64,000 nucleotides of DNA from Achromobacter animicus (GCF_902859585.1 NZ_CADIJM010000003.1:657680-721679), one strand, 5' to 3'; positions 55,401-62,349 are shown, counted from the first letter of the stretch. The notes: generated by a model from the letters alone, not told the origin. Made by a program: numbers and translations.

Positions 55401-57773
55401 GGCGGCGCAGCAGGTGCTGACGTTGGTGCTGGTGCTGGCGCTGGTGCAAGCACGGGCACGTCGACAGGAGCCACCGCGGGTGCAGGGGCAGGAGCAGCCG
55501 CAGGCGCCGGGGCAACCGCAACCGCAGGCACAAGCACCGGCACCACCATCGGAACCGGCGCAGCCGCCACCCCCACCTCCCCCCCGGGCGCCACGCCCCC
55601 CATCAACCACCCCTCCGCCACGCCGACCGCGTCGCCCACCACCACCGTCTCAGGCGCCACCGCCCCGCCTACCGCCGTCACCCCGGCCGGGAGCCCTGAC
55701 GCTGTCCTCGGCAGCACGACGGCGCAGGCGGCGGGCATGTCCGACCGCGCGCCCGCCACGAGCGCCACCGATCTGTCCGCTGCGGGCGGCGCAGGTGCGG
55801 TGGCGAGTGCGGGTGCGGCAACGGGCGCAGCCGCCGCTGCGGGAGGCGGCGGTTCAGGCGCGGCGGGCTTCGGCGCGCTGGCGGCCGGCGGCGGCCTTGC
55901 CGCCGTTGCGCAGCAGGCCAGCGCCGCGTCCACGGCAATGGCCGGCGCGTCCACGCTCCTGTCAGGCGGCGTCAGCGCCAGCGTCGGCGCCGCCATCGTG
56001 CCGGTCATGACGCAGGCGTTGAACGCGGCCGGCGACCGTGCCGCCGCGCTGGGGTCCGCCGTCGACACGCTGTTCACGCTGCCCGACGTCAAGCAGGCCA
56101 ATATCCCCGCCGTCGCGGGCGCCATCCTCAGCATGCCGGGGTTGTCGTCCTCGTCGGTGCCCGGCGTGATCGGCGCCATCCTGCAATCGCCCACGCTGGC
56201 CACGGAAACGCTGCCGAAGGTGGCCGAGGTGCTGATGAAGATCCCGGGCGTGGCGGAATCGCCGCTGCCCCAGATCGCCCGCGATGTACTCGACACGATC
56301 GGTCTGGGGCCGGTCGCACGCACGCAAGGCACCAACCTGCCTGGCGGCATGCCTCCGATGGGCGACGCCGGCCGCGTGGTCCCCAGCGCATCCACCTATC
56401 GCGGCCGTCAGGACGGCGCGCGCCTGCAATACGTGAACCTGGAACGCGCCGACGAGCGCTGGAACGACGGCAACGCGCTCACCACCACCGAGCGGCAGAC
56501 CCGGCGTCCCCGCATCCACGTGGAATTCAACCGCCCGGGCGCGCACCGCTTCACCATCACCGTCAAGCCGGATACCGGAAACATCACGTACTCCAGCCGC
56601 GAACGCGGCCGCCGCGCCAGCTACCAGGAACCGCACACCAACCCGCGCAGCTACGTCACGGATGCCGACGGCACCCGCATCGTCGATGACATCGACCTGC
56701 CCGCCGCCGGTCGCAACGTCTATCTGTTCGAAGTGCGCGACGAACGCGGCCAGCTCATCAAGACCGAACGCGTCGAGACCGCCCGCCGCCTGTACGTCCA
56801 GGAAGTCATGTGCATGAGCACCCGGCCGGCCAACCATCTGGCCGACGTGACGCCCGTCACCGCGGAATTCGCGCTGCACGGCATCGACATGATCCAGCTG
56901 CCGCGCCTGCAATTCCGTGGCCGCTCGGCGGTGGACGCGGCGGACCACGTTGACTCGCAGCAGGCCATCATGGATGCCGTGCGCCGCGTGTACGCCACCT
57001 CGCCCGGCAAACAGCGCGAGCCCTACACGCTGGTGGTCTGCCACGTGGACAGGCTGGCGGCGCCCGGCACCAGCGGCGACATGCGCCTGCCCGTGCCCGC
57101 CGGACCGGGCGGCCGCGTGATGACGGTGCCCATCGTCAACGACGACCGCACGCTGGCCAGCCTCTGGTACGAGTTCGATGACAGCGACGACTGGCTCGTC
57201 CACGCCCGCTACATCTACACCGACGCGTCGGGCGCGGAACGGTCCATTCCCATCCCCCGCCACCTGATGACGCCGCTGCCCGAAAGCTCGGGCGCCGTCT
57301 TCTCCGTGAGGGTCGACCTGACCCAGATCTCGTCCACGCCCCTGAACGGCGTGCTCAACATCCAGTTCAACACGGTGGCCGCCAGCTACGCGGGTCTGGC
57401 CATCACCGGCACCAACCTGCTCTTCGTGTCCACGCTGGATCCCTACGCCCCCAACTCGCAGGCGTACCTGACGGAAACGCTGGCCCACGAAATGGGCCAC
57501 CTGCTCGGCATGGTGCCCAGCGGCCCCGATTGGCCCGGCCTGCGCGACGAAGACCCGTCGGCCGACGACTCCAAGCTGGATCCGCCGCAGCACTTCTACT
57601 ACAACATGGGGGGACACTGCTACTTTGGCCTGCCCAACCGCAATGGCCAGTACAGCAGCGAGATCGGGCAATGCGTGATGTACGGCATCACCTGCGCCAA
57701 CATCCACTTCTGCCCCAGTTGCAGCAAAGCCGTGCGCAAGGTGGACTGCTCGGAAGGCTGGACCTCATTCTGA
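49476..57773 (+). CDS. Giant VgrG fused to a predicted zinc metalloprotease
   Basis: A 2765-residue evolved VgrG, about three times the usual length. Residues 1-850 are a full spike: gp27/gp44 region (with FIYQDLSVQDIVSEVFSDY), OB-fold (DRDLRVKVQFPWQRGE, VIVEFIDGDIDQPVVAGQLY) and DUF2345 beta-helix (VTLQAAGGSVTLDGADIVFK). Residues about 885-2190 are Ala/Gly/Ser/Thr/Pro-rich with several tandem repeats. Four 18-residue helical-looking repeats (2203-2275) lead into a C-terminal domain of about 490 residues. This contains HEMGHLLGM (H2671, E2672, H2675), GGHC (H2714), a Met-turn-like CVM (C2733, M2735) and CPSC (C2746, C2749), resembling archaemetzincin-type zinc proteases. No strong ribosome binding site precedes the ATG. 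Protease activity is predicted, not shown. Confidence 0.85.
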   Translation: MNASPSNAPAYSTLNIATLSQQARLLRLTTALDAELVIEHMSLSEGVSRLFSMTLDCLAASAELDVAALLGKEITVSLLQADGTMRHWHAVVEGADALGADGGLARYRLHAAPWMAALALRRDSFIYQDLSVQDIVSEVFSDYPQAAFAFELTEALPPRAICTQYRESDLAFVERILAQAGLCYRFEHQQNDGESAGGGARHRVVIFDADAARPEDPASPLRFHRSDATETSDSITRFSAAQSVRPGSVARAAWNERSLTAHAAQLQSQVVVEALPVLEDYDYAGHGQYADDDAAEQSAARAMRAHESRLVRFEGAGTARSLAPGRVFELSQHDRYAQGGGKEAIDELAGNRYVLLDVTHEATNNLGGQAAQVLNTPDMERGTYRNRFRAQPEAAALMPAWRPRPTAPESLAAVVVSAADAPITSDRDLRVKVQFPWQRGEKPLTGGLPHRSHGDASGNAPGDDRSGTWLRVASAQAGPNWGAHHLPRGGTEVIVEFIDGDIDQPVVAGQLYNDADLPPWSAGENGDANHAGVLSGWHSQGLDGAGRNQWVFDDTKGKLRTRLASSTAATQLGLGYLVDQGLDDASRGQWRGTGFELRTDAWAVLRSGQGLLVSATAREQGKSTQADINEALLLLRGAQDASRRLNDSAGQHQARPLVAAEGYDDLIKALDPEQDGRYARQVNGQAAGKAINGQRAAEADIERIDGPHLLVDAPNSLNLATPASAVLHAGEHLHATAQSDAHVAATQTYAAVSAKSASVFAQQGPLRAISAQAPVSLHAHTDILEALAGQDITVTSSAEGIEILGNQRVTLQAAGGSVTLDGADIVFKGPGLFSVKGATHNFVGPGNDAASLPALPSTTVDDPLIVSAELVHKDGAFATAAKKAGASLMSGFGGAAGAAGAGGGLGGLGDMVPGGLSDLGKTAAGAAGKLSQLAGQANALAGMAKNPMSALSAAPGLLGNASPAVGGLLNTAKNTMGMVSQAQAMVANPMSALPAAKGLLGTVAPGASGMIDGAASAAGAVSKAAELVKNPMSALPAATDMLASVAPEGASKMISSAAGLAGIGSGAGGAGAGVAGGLGAGAGAGAGAGAGAGAAVGTAGEAAAPAGVADSAQTSASSTPAASAAGGPGATSGGPAAAGGATTAQASQPAAASPAANSLTTTADAAASPASAPTSTQNSAEASAPASASASGSAPATPSASAQTTASASSATSPSAPESAASAPNVTSAAADAPSAASTASANATPTQSATTPATASSSGAAAGSATAAVSAPAVSATGAAAGVAASTLPAGAGVGLATSTAGAGTVAGLTAGAAGVNPSAAAMNAGAQFASPALDVQGAGSAEELPLAAVDPSNGASIATQTIERSPAAIAGADLPTGVTDAGIAATTLAGTSAAFTGAGLASDAAGASATARPILDAMGAAAGATMAAGVAAGTVGGKVQASREPQPSASGARAATDAPGSETAAPFAATAAANSASPADSAYAADIKRSVRPEDAVSRFDAQPSLLAGFANVASSGARQTSAPIASAGMLATLAHAMSAQASSQADSEGVSRRADEAHTADEPRSAATSSAASIENPDQYGTPTHGEATPAAHDRHSESKTAALSALALFAAGRSGQSIAAAAPSARAQAADGSATLPHASHDAKTGNAQSGSHRDNTASTTALPNTALLASLAAGAGSLLGTTASAAGHAGPLASASTVEGGLPGASDLPSVASPSGSAASGISAGDAMTGDFSAAVSAPAQGGAAAAMSSTGAFAQHAPSASAPDAVMSEATMLPATDVSSAAATSLPQASMQTPGFVPEAGTAGLPQGAGLPQGAGLPQGAGLPQGAGLPQGAGLPQGAGLPQGAGLPQGAGLPQGAGLPQGAGLPQGAGLPQGAGLPQGAGLPDVQPSAGAGIAGTSAAVGAASGGNATAGTAPAVGSVAGATAAPGAEVSPTVGSSSASMTGAPGADGTMTGAGAGADAGVGTNPQAGGAAGADVGAGAGAGASTGTSTGATAGAGAGAAAGAGATATAGTSTGTTIGTGAAATPTSPPGATPPINHPSATPTASPTTTVSGATAPPTAVTPAGSPDAVLGSTTAQAAGMSDRAPATSATDLSAAGGAGAVASAGAATGAAAAAGGGGSGAAGFGALAAGGGLAAVAQQASAASTAMAGASTLLSGGVSASVGAAIVPVMTQALNAAGDRAAALGSAVDTLFTLPDVKQANIPAVAGAILSMPGLSSSSVPGVIGAILQSPTLATETLPKVAEVLMKIPGVAESPLPQIARDVLDTIGLGPVARTQGTNLPGGMPPMGDAGRVVPSASTYRGRQDGARLQYVNLERADERWNDGNALTTTERQTRRPRIHVEFNRPGAHRFTITVKPDTGNITYSSRERGRRASYQEPHTNPRSYVTDADGTRIVDDIDLPAAGRNVYLFEVRDERGQLIKTERVETARRLYVQEVMCMSTRPANHLADVTPVTAEFALHGIDMIQLPRLQFRGRSAVDAADHVDSQQAIMDAVRRVYATSPGKQREPYTLVVCHVDRLAAPGTSGDMRLPVPAGPGGRVMTVPIVNDDRTLASLWYEFDDSDDWLVHARYIYTDASGAERSIPIPRHLMTPLPESSGAVFSVRVDLTQISSTPLNGVLNIQFNTVAASYAGLAITGTNLLFVSTLDPYAPNSQAYLTETLAHEMGHLLGMVPSGPDWPGLRDEDPSADDSKLDPPQHFYYNMGGHCYFGLPNRNGQYSSEIGQCVMYGITCANIHFCPSCSKAVRKVDCSEGWTSF
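52311..52688 (+). repeat. Three 42-residue repeats (126-bp period) in the giant VgrG
   Basis: Segments starting with NPMSAL at residues 946, 988 and 1030 share the pattern NPMSALxAAxGLLGxxxPxxxG and are spaced exactly 42 residues (126 bp). The DNA copies have diverged, so the repetition is old and kept at the protein level. Confidence 0.8.
52710..52757 (+). repeat. Hexanucleotide GGTGCT tract encoding (GA)8
   Basis: Seven perfect GGTGCT units and one GGTGCG run in frame within the giant VgrG and encode eight Gly-Ala pairs (residues 1079-1094). The period of six keeps the frame, so slippage would change linker length without breaking the gene. Codon choice (GGT GCT) differs from the surrounding GGC/GCG-rich usage, a sign of recent expansion. 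Confidence 0.9.
54903..55136 (+). repeat. 18-bp tandem repeat, 13 copies, encoding GLPQGA
   Basis: Thirteen consecutive 18-bp units encode GLPQGA (residues 1810-1887). Two unit types alternate, ending GGCGCC and GGAGCG, giving a 36-bp higher-order period that points to amplification of a two-unit block. The frame is always kept. It sits in the low-complexity linker of the giant VgrG. Confidence 0.95.
56082..56300 (+). repeat. Four 18-residue repeats just before the protease domain
   Basis: Residues 2203-2275 divide into four units starting PDV, PGL, PTL and PGV, with the shared pattern P-x-(V/L)-x4-(I/V/L)-P-x-(V/I)-x3-(I/V)-L. For example, PDVKQANIPAVAGAILSM is followed by PGLSSSSVPGVIGAILQS. 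DNA copies are diverged. They look like short paired helices and may form a small solenoid between linker and toxin. Confidence 0.8.
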
Positions 57774-57816
57774 CGACGCGCCCCTGATCTCCTTCGCTCT
57801 CTGACACGACATCGAC

Positions 57817-58320
57817 ATGCCCATCATGACTACCGACTGGATCGAGCCCGCCTCCTTTGCCACGGTGCCCACGCACTCGCAGCAGGAGCACGCCTGCATG
57901 CCGCCGCTGCAAGGCTACGACGCGCAGATGCGCATCGCCGCGCCCTCGCGTGTGAAGATTCGCGACGGCCGCACCCTGACGATTCCCGTCTGCGCGCGCG
58001 GCATCCTGCCCGTGATCGACAATCCGCAACTGCCGCGCTTCGTGGCGAAGGATACGCAAACCGGCAAGGTCTACCGCGGCGTCGCCTTCAACTACGTGCG
58101 TCCCAAGCTGCCCAACGTCTCGGTGGACCCGCGGGAAGGCGGACCGCGCCCCCCGAAGATGGCCCTGCCGCCGGGCATGACCGTGGAAACGCGCTTCACC
58201 ACCGACATGGCCGGCGTGCTGCACCTGCCGGCCACACCGGCCACGTATGAGGTCTACATCGAGGCCGAGGACGTGAAGTCGAACACGGTGACGATCGAGG
58301 TCGAAGACGGCAAGAAGTGA
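57817..58320 (+). CDS. Small protein downstream of the giant VgrG, possible immunity or accessory factor
   Basis: A 167-residue protein with no signal peptide and no membrane segment. Its end looks like an immunoglobulin-like beta sandwich (VLHLPATPATYEVYIEAED, SNTVTIEVEDGKK), and an earlier part reads VKIRDGRTLTIPVCARG. No family is recognised. It starts 43 bp after the giant VgrG and is the only candidate partner for its protease domain. A periplasm-acting protease would normally need an exported immunity protein, so lack of a signal peptide argues for a cytoplasmic target, a chaperone role, or another function. The start could also be the ATG at 57829 (MTTDW). Confidence 0.6.
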   Translation: MPIMTTDWIEPASFATVPTHSQQEHACMPPLQGYDAQMRIAAPSRVKIRDGRTLTIPVCARGILPVIDNPQLPRFVAKDTQTGKVYRGVAFNYVRPKLPNVSVDPREGGPRPPKMALPPGMTVETRFTTDMAGVLHLPATPATYEVYIEAEDVKSNTVTIEVEDGKK

Positions 58321-58393
58321 ACCTCGGCAAGAAGTGAAAGCCGGCCAGAAGTGAAAGCCGGCCGGACCCAAGAACCGGCCGGGTAGAGAAACC
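58309..58393 (+). repeat. 17-bp tandem array over the stop codon of the small gene
   Basis: Five units of 17 bp start at 58309, 58326, 58343, 58360 and 58377. The first three are nearly identical (ggcaagaagtgaacctc type) and each contains AAGTGA, so the gene end and its stop are copied downstream. The last two units are degenerate. The period is not a multiple of three. Confidence 0.8.
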
Positions 58394-58405
58394 GGCCATA
58401 CGAAC

Positions 58406-58436
58406 AAAGACGGCCCTGCTCTGCAGGGCCGTCTTT
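58406..58436. terminator. Strong bidirectional hairpin terminator
   Basis: A 14-bp perfect stem (58406-58419 with 58423-58436) and a TCT loop, with AAA at one end and TTT at the other, lie between the convergent genes ending at 58320 and 58458. Confidence 0.85.
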
Positions 58437-58457
58437 CCATCACCACCGCCCCGCCGT

Positions 58458-60764
58458 TCAGGGCCGCGCGGGTGTCATCTGCCGGATGTTCTGCTCGTTG
58501 CGCGCGGCCATCGCCTCCACCTTTTCGGCGTTTCGCATATCCTTGGCGCGCTGATCCATCTCGGCCTTCGCATCGGTCTTGCCGAACACATCCTTGTCGC
58601 GCACTCGGAAATACATCCGGGTGCTGGCCAGCAGATGGTCAGGCCAGCTGCTCAGCATCGCGTCATGCACCAGCCAGTCGAACAGCGTCATGACCTTGGG
58701 CGGCAACTGCGTCTTGCCGTCGCGCGCATCGCGCCAGGCGGTCAGCAGACGCTGCTGCATCGCGCGATCAGCCTTCATGTCGGCAAACGGGTCCGGCAGC
58801 GACTGCACATAATCGGCGTCGCCCGGCTTTTTGCCGAGGCGCATGTTTTCCATGGCGATCGCATCCTGCTCCCACCTTTCCATGGTGCGAAGCTGCTCGG
58901 GGTGGTTGCGTTCCATGTCCTGCCGCCGCTGCTCCGTCGCCGCATCCTGGCGCTCGGCTTCTTCCAGGCCCTTGTACTCTTCTTGCAGGCGTTCCCACAG
59001 CGGCAGGAAGCGCTGCGGCGGCGCTTCGCCGCGGCTGGCATTGGCGCGCTCGCGGCGCTCGTTGGCAAGTGCTTCCAGTTCCCGCGCACGCGCCGTGGTC
59101 TCGGGCTTGGCAAGCTCCTCGCGCGAAAGCATGCTCAAACGCCTGCGCTCTTCTGCGAGCTCCTGCTCCGGCGTGAAGAAATCCCGGTCCTTGATCCACG
59201 CTTCCGCGGGGTCCGACATCCCGGCGCGAAACACGGGGTCCTGATAACGCACCGCCAGCCAGCGCAGAAAAACTTCCATGTGCGGCGCGAAATCGCAGCC
59301 GGGTTCGTATTTGACGATCTCCCGGTAGGCGTCGACCAGTTCCTGGACGTGATAGGTCTGGCCTTCGTCTTCGATCGAGCCGGCCAGGCTCAGCATCCGA
59401 TAGAGCACCGGATCCCGGGACGCCAGGCTTTCCATGCTGTACAACGCCGCGCCGTTAGCGAGAGCCAGGTTCATCATCTCGCGCAAAGGAACCCGGGATA
59501 GTGACGCGCGCGTGCCCAGCGAGCCCTCGGGGGCCACGCCCGTCACATCCCCGCTCGACCCCGGATAGAGATACTGCAGGCCACGCGTCTTTTCCAGGGA
59601 ATCCAGCCGCTGATTGCGGCGCAGTTCATGCGCCGCGGCAAAATGCACGGCCTTCTCGACGGCTGCGGGTATGGTCAGCGTGCGGTCCTTGTGCGTCTGT
59701 TTGATCAGGTCCGTGAACGGAATGACCTCAAGGAACCAGTTTTCTTCCATGATGGAAGCGACACTGTCGAACAGCCCGAGGAATCGGATGACGATCTTCG
59801 CGTCCGGCGCACCGTCTTTTCCTACGATGGCCAGGTCCGTGTCATGGCGGCGCTTGTACTTCTTGACGATATCGTTGACGAATTGCTTGGCAATGACCCC
59901 GCCGCGATCCGCGCCAAACACGCAGATCTCGATACGCACGACTTTTTCGGTGCCCGCGTTGGCCTTCTGATAGGCTTCCTCGAACTGACGCCTGGCCGCG
60001 TCCAGGCGCGTGTCGACACCGGTTCCCATCAATTCGGCGACGGCGGCATTGTCCCGAACGACCGGCACGCCTTCCAGCAACGTGGCTTTCGCAGCGTTCT
60101 TTCCTGCGGTCCAGGCAACCTTGAATGGGTTTTTCTTGAAATCCGACCAGAAGCCGCGAACAGTGGCCTTTGCGCGATTGCGGATTCGCTCTGGGTCCAG
60201 GGCATTCCAGATTCTTACCGTCTTCTCAGGAAGCGACTGGACGTCTTTGACGACGTCCTGGTAGGCCTTCACCATGGGGTGGAAGGACCCATCCCTGATG
60301 GATTGCTTGACAGCCGACTTTGCGCGCCCTGCGGCATCCACATCGGGCACTTCATCAAGACGCGTGATGTTCTTTGCCGCGTCCTGCGCGCTGGAGATCG
60401 CCTTGTCGGCCACTTTCCCGCCTGCAATCGTCAGCGCGCGAACCACGACGTCAGCCTTTGCGCTCTCGTTAAGCTCGACGCCAAGGCCGGAATAGTAGAA
60501 CGGAAACCAGTGCTGCTTGTTCGGCCTGTTCTCATCGTCTTCGCTGAAGTGGGCCATCCACAGCCGGCTCACGTTCGACAGGAACGTCGGATTCGCCTCA
60601 TCGATATCCTTGTTCCGCCCGAAGCCATCGAAGAAGAATCCCATACGCAACGTGAGACCGCATTCGGTGCAGGAATCCTTGGGGTAGGCAGCCTCATTGG
60701 CCGCCATGGCCTTCAGGACTGAAGCGGGAGTCCTGTCGACGTCAGGAATCTGATCACTGGACAT
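58458..60764 (-). CDS. DUF2235/Tle-like T6SS effector candidate with altered nucleophile
   Basis: A 768-residue protein. The N-terminus (LTLRMGFFFDGFGRNKDID) and a later strand-turn-helix (EICVFGADRGGVIAKQF) have the layout of DUF2235 hydrolases, the group containing T6SS phospholipases of the Tle1 type. The family nucleophile motif G-x-S-x-G reads G-A-D-R-G here, with Asp286 where Ser is expected. Residues 560-700 are a charged, probably coiled region. The start at 60764 has a GGAGAG site and overlaps the lipoprotein gene by 11 bp. It is the last gene of a vgrG, DUF4123, lipoprotein, lipoprotein, effector operon. The effector role is inferred from context; lipase activity is uncertain. Confidence 0.65.
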   Translation of the reverse strand: MSSDQIPDVDRTPASVLKAMAANEAAYPKDSCTECGLTLRMGFFFDGFGRNKDIDEANPTFLSNVSRLWMAHFSEDDENRPNKQHWFPFYYSGLGVELNESAKADVVVRALTIAGGKVADKAISSAQDAAKNITRLDEVPDVDAAGRAKSAVKQSIRDGSFHPMVKAYQDVVKDVQSLPEKTVRIWNALDPERIRNRAKATVRGFWSDFKKNPFKVAWTAGKNAAKATLLEGVPVVRDNAAVAELMGTGVDTRLDAARRQFEEAYQKANAGTEKVVRIEICVFGADRGGVIAKQFVNDIVKKYKRRHDTDLAIVGKDGAPDAKIVIRFLGLFDSVASIMEENWFLEVIPFTDLIKQTHKDRTLTIPAAVEKAVHFAAAHELRRNQRLDSLEKTRGLQYLYPGSSGDVTGVAPEGSLGTRASLSRVPLREMMNLALANGAALYSMESLASRDPVLYRMLSLAGSIEDEGQTYHVQELVDAYREIVKYEPGCDFAPHMEVFLRWLAVRYQDPVFRAGMSDPAEAWIKDRDFFTPEQELAEERRRLSMLSREELAKPETTARARELEALANERRERANASRGEAPPQRFLPLWERLQEEYKGLEEAERQDAATEQRRQDMERNHPEQLRTMERWEQDAIAMENMRLGKKPGDADYVQSLPDPFADMKADRAMQQRLLTAWRDARDGKTQLPPKVMTLFDWLVHDAMLSSWPDHLLASTRMYFRVRDKDVFGKTDAKAEMDQRAKDMRNAEKVEAMAARNEQNIRQMTPARP

Positions 60765-61536
60765 TCTTCTCTCCAGGAGGCGTGCCGGACGCCTTGATCT
60801 GTGCAATCTTTTCGCCCGGCAGGGAAAACACGGCGCGGCCGAAGTCACCCGGCTTGCGATTTGGATCTTTCAGGAGTTTTTCGATCTCGGCATGCTTGTC
60901 GAAATCCGAGGCCACGACGAAGTAGAGATACATGTAGCCGCGCATGTCCTCAGGGTCTTCAATGCGATACCTCGTCCAGGCCTGCCTGGTGACCTTTGCA
61001 AGAACATGCTTCAACTGGGTCGCGTTTTCGTATCCGGCCAAATCGGCGCCGTACTTCCCGTACAACCAACGCGTGGTTTCCACGATCGGAATCCTGACTT
61101 GTCCCGTCAGATTGCGACTCAGCGCGAGCTCCATATGCTCGTCAGGATAGATGTGCAATTCCAGATAAAGCGTGCCGTCGCCATCGGGCACCTTGGTGGC
61201 GGGAAAATGCACCTGTGTTTCCTTCTTGAACATCAAATCGTCGAACTTGTCGTCCAACAGATGTTTGCGAAGCAACTCAGGGTCTCCTCCGCGCCACTTC
61301 ACCGTAAAGTCGGTCCCTTTGAACGTGTAGCAGCAGGAAACCCGCCCCTCGCCGCCACCCGGCACCAACGTACTGGAACTGACCACATTGCCCGACTTGT
61401 CACTGAGCCGAACCGGCTCCAGATTCCAGGGCGTGTAGTTGTACGCGATGAAACTGACGCCCTGGTACACGGGCTCGCCATTGCACCCCGCCAACAGGCC
61501 CAGCCAAAGCAATACCCCAATCAAACCCTTACGCAT
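60754..61536 (-). CDS. DUF3304-like lipoprotein, candidate immunity (copy 2)
   Basis: A 260-residue predicted lipoprotein (signal peptide, lipobox LLAGC, Cys18). The mature part contains YQGVSFIAYNYTPWNLEPV, a CCYTF motif, KWRGGDPELLRKHLLDDKF and LHIYPDEHMELALSR. It resembles proteins I know as DUF3304, often found beside T6SS lipase genes. It is closely related to the next gene upstream over its whole length. Its ATG directly follows that gene's TGA, and its own end overlaps the effector start. Lipoprotein immunity to periplasmic phospholipases (Tli type) is the best-fitting role, inferred from context. Confidence 0.65.
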   Translation of the reverse strand: MRKGLIGVLLWLGLLAGCNGEPVYQGVSFIAYNYTPWNLEPVRLSDKSGNVVSSSTLVPGGGEGRVSCCYTFKGTDFTVKWRGGDPELLRKHLLDDKFDDLMFKKETQVHFPATKVPDGDGTLYLELHIYPDEHMELALSRNLTGQVRIPIVETTRWLYGKYGADLAGYENATQLKHVLAKVTRQAWTRYRIEDPEDMRGYMYLYFVVASDFDKHAEIEKLLKDPNRKPGDFGRAVFSLPGEKIAQIKASGTPPGEKNVQ

Positions 61537-62349
61537 TCAGTGCTCCCGAGTTGTTCCGCCATACCCACTTCCGACATTCTTATCTCCACTTGGTGCACCC
61601 GCCGCCTTCAACTGCGCGATCTTCTCTGCCGGCAACGACGTCACCGCGTCGCCAAATGCGCCAGGCTTTCGCGCCGGGTCCTTCAAGAGGGCCGCAATCT
61701 GCGCGTCCTTGTCGAAGTTCGAGGCCACAATGAAATGGAGATACATGTACGCGCGCAAGTCCTGCGCGTCTTCAAGCCGATAATCCATCCACGCCTGTCT
61801 GGTGACCCTGGCGACGTCGTTGGCCAGATAATCTGCGCTCTCGTACCCCACAAGCTCGTCCCGGTATTTCCCATACAACCAGCGAGCGGTATCGACGATT
61901 GGAATTCTGACTTGCCCGCGCAACTTGCGGCTCAAGGCAAGTTCCATGTGTTCATCCGGATAGATGTGCAACTCCAGAATCAGCGTTCCATCCCCTTCGG
62001 GCACTCTCGTGGCGGGGAAGTGCACCATCGTTTCCTTCTTGAAGAGCACATCGTCGAACTTGTCATCAAACAGGTGTTTGCGAAGCAGGTCGGGATCGCC
62101 TCCGCTCCATTTCACGTTGAATTCCGTACCGGAAAACGTATAGCAGCAAGACACACTTCCCTCGCCGCCGCCTGATGGGAGCGTGCTGGAACTTGCCGCG
62201 CGACCCGATGCATCACTGATGCGCACGGGCTCCAGGTTCCACGGTGTGTAGTTATACGTAATGAAGCTCACCCCTTGATAAGTGGGCTCGGCGTGGCAGC
62301 CGGTCAACAGGCCAAACCAAAGCAGCATGCCGGCCAGTGCTTTACGCAT
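61537..62349 (-). CDS. DUF3304-like lipoprotein, candidate immunity (copy 1)
   Basis: A 270-residue paralog of the following gene: same lipobox position (LLTGC), same YQGVSFITYNYTPWNLEPV start, same CCYTF and IYPDEHMELALSR motifs, with scattered substitutions throughout and a Gly/Thr-rich tail (GSGYGGTTREH). The start at 62349 was chosen because it gives the matching signal peptide; the open frame runs 15 codons further. It overlaps the DUF4123 gene by 8 bp. Two immunity-like copies beside one effector suggest a duplication that is diverging, perhaps to cover related toxins from other strains. Confidence 0.65.
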   Translation of the reverse strand: MRKALAGMLLWFGLLTGCHAEPTYQGVSFITYNYTPWNLEPVRISDASGRAASSSTLPSGGGEGSVSCCYTFSGTEFNVKWSGGDPDLLRKHLFDDKFDDVLFKKETMVHFPATRVPEGDGTLILELHIYPDEHMELALSRKLRGQVRIPIVDTARWLYGKYRDELVGYESADYLANDVARVTRQAWMDYRLEDAQDLRAYMYLHFIVASNFDKDAQIAALLKDPARKPGAFGDAVTSLPAEKIAQLKAAGAPSGDKNVGSGYGGTTREH

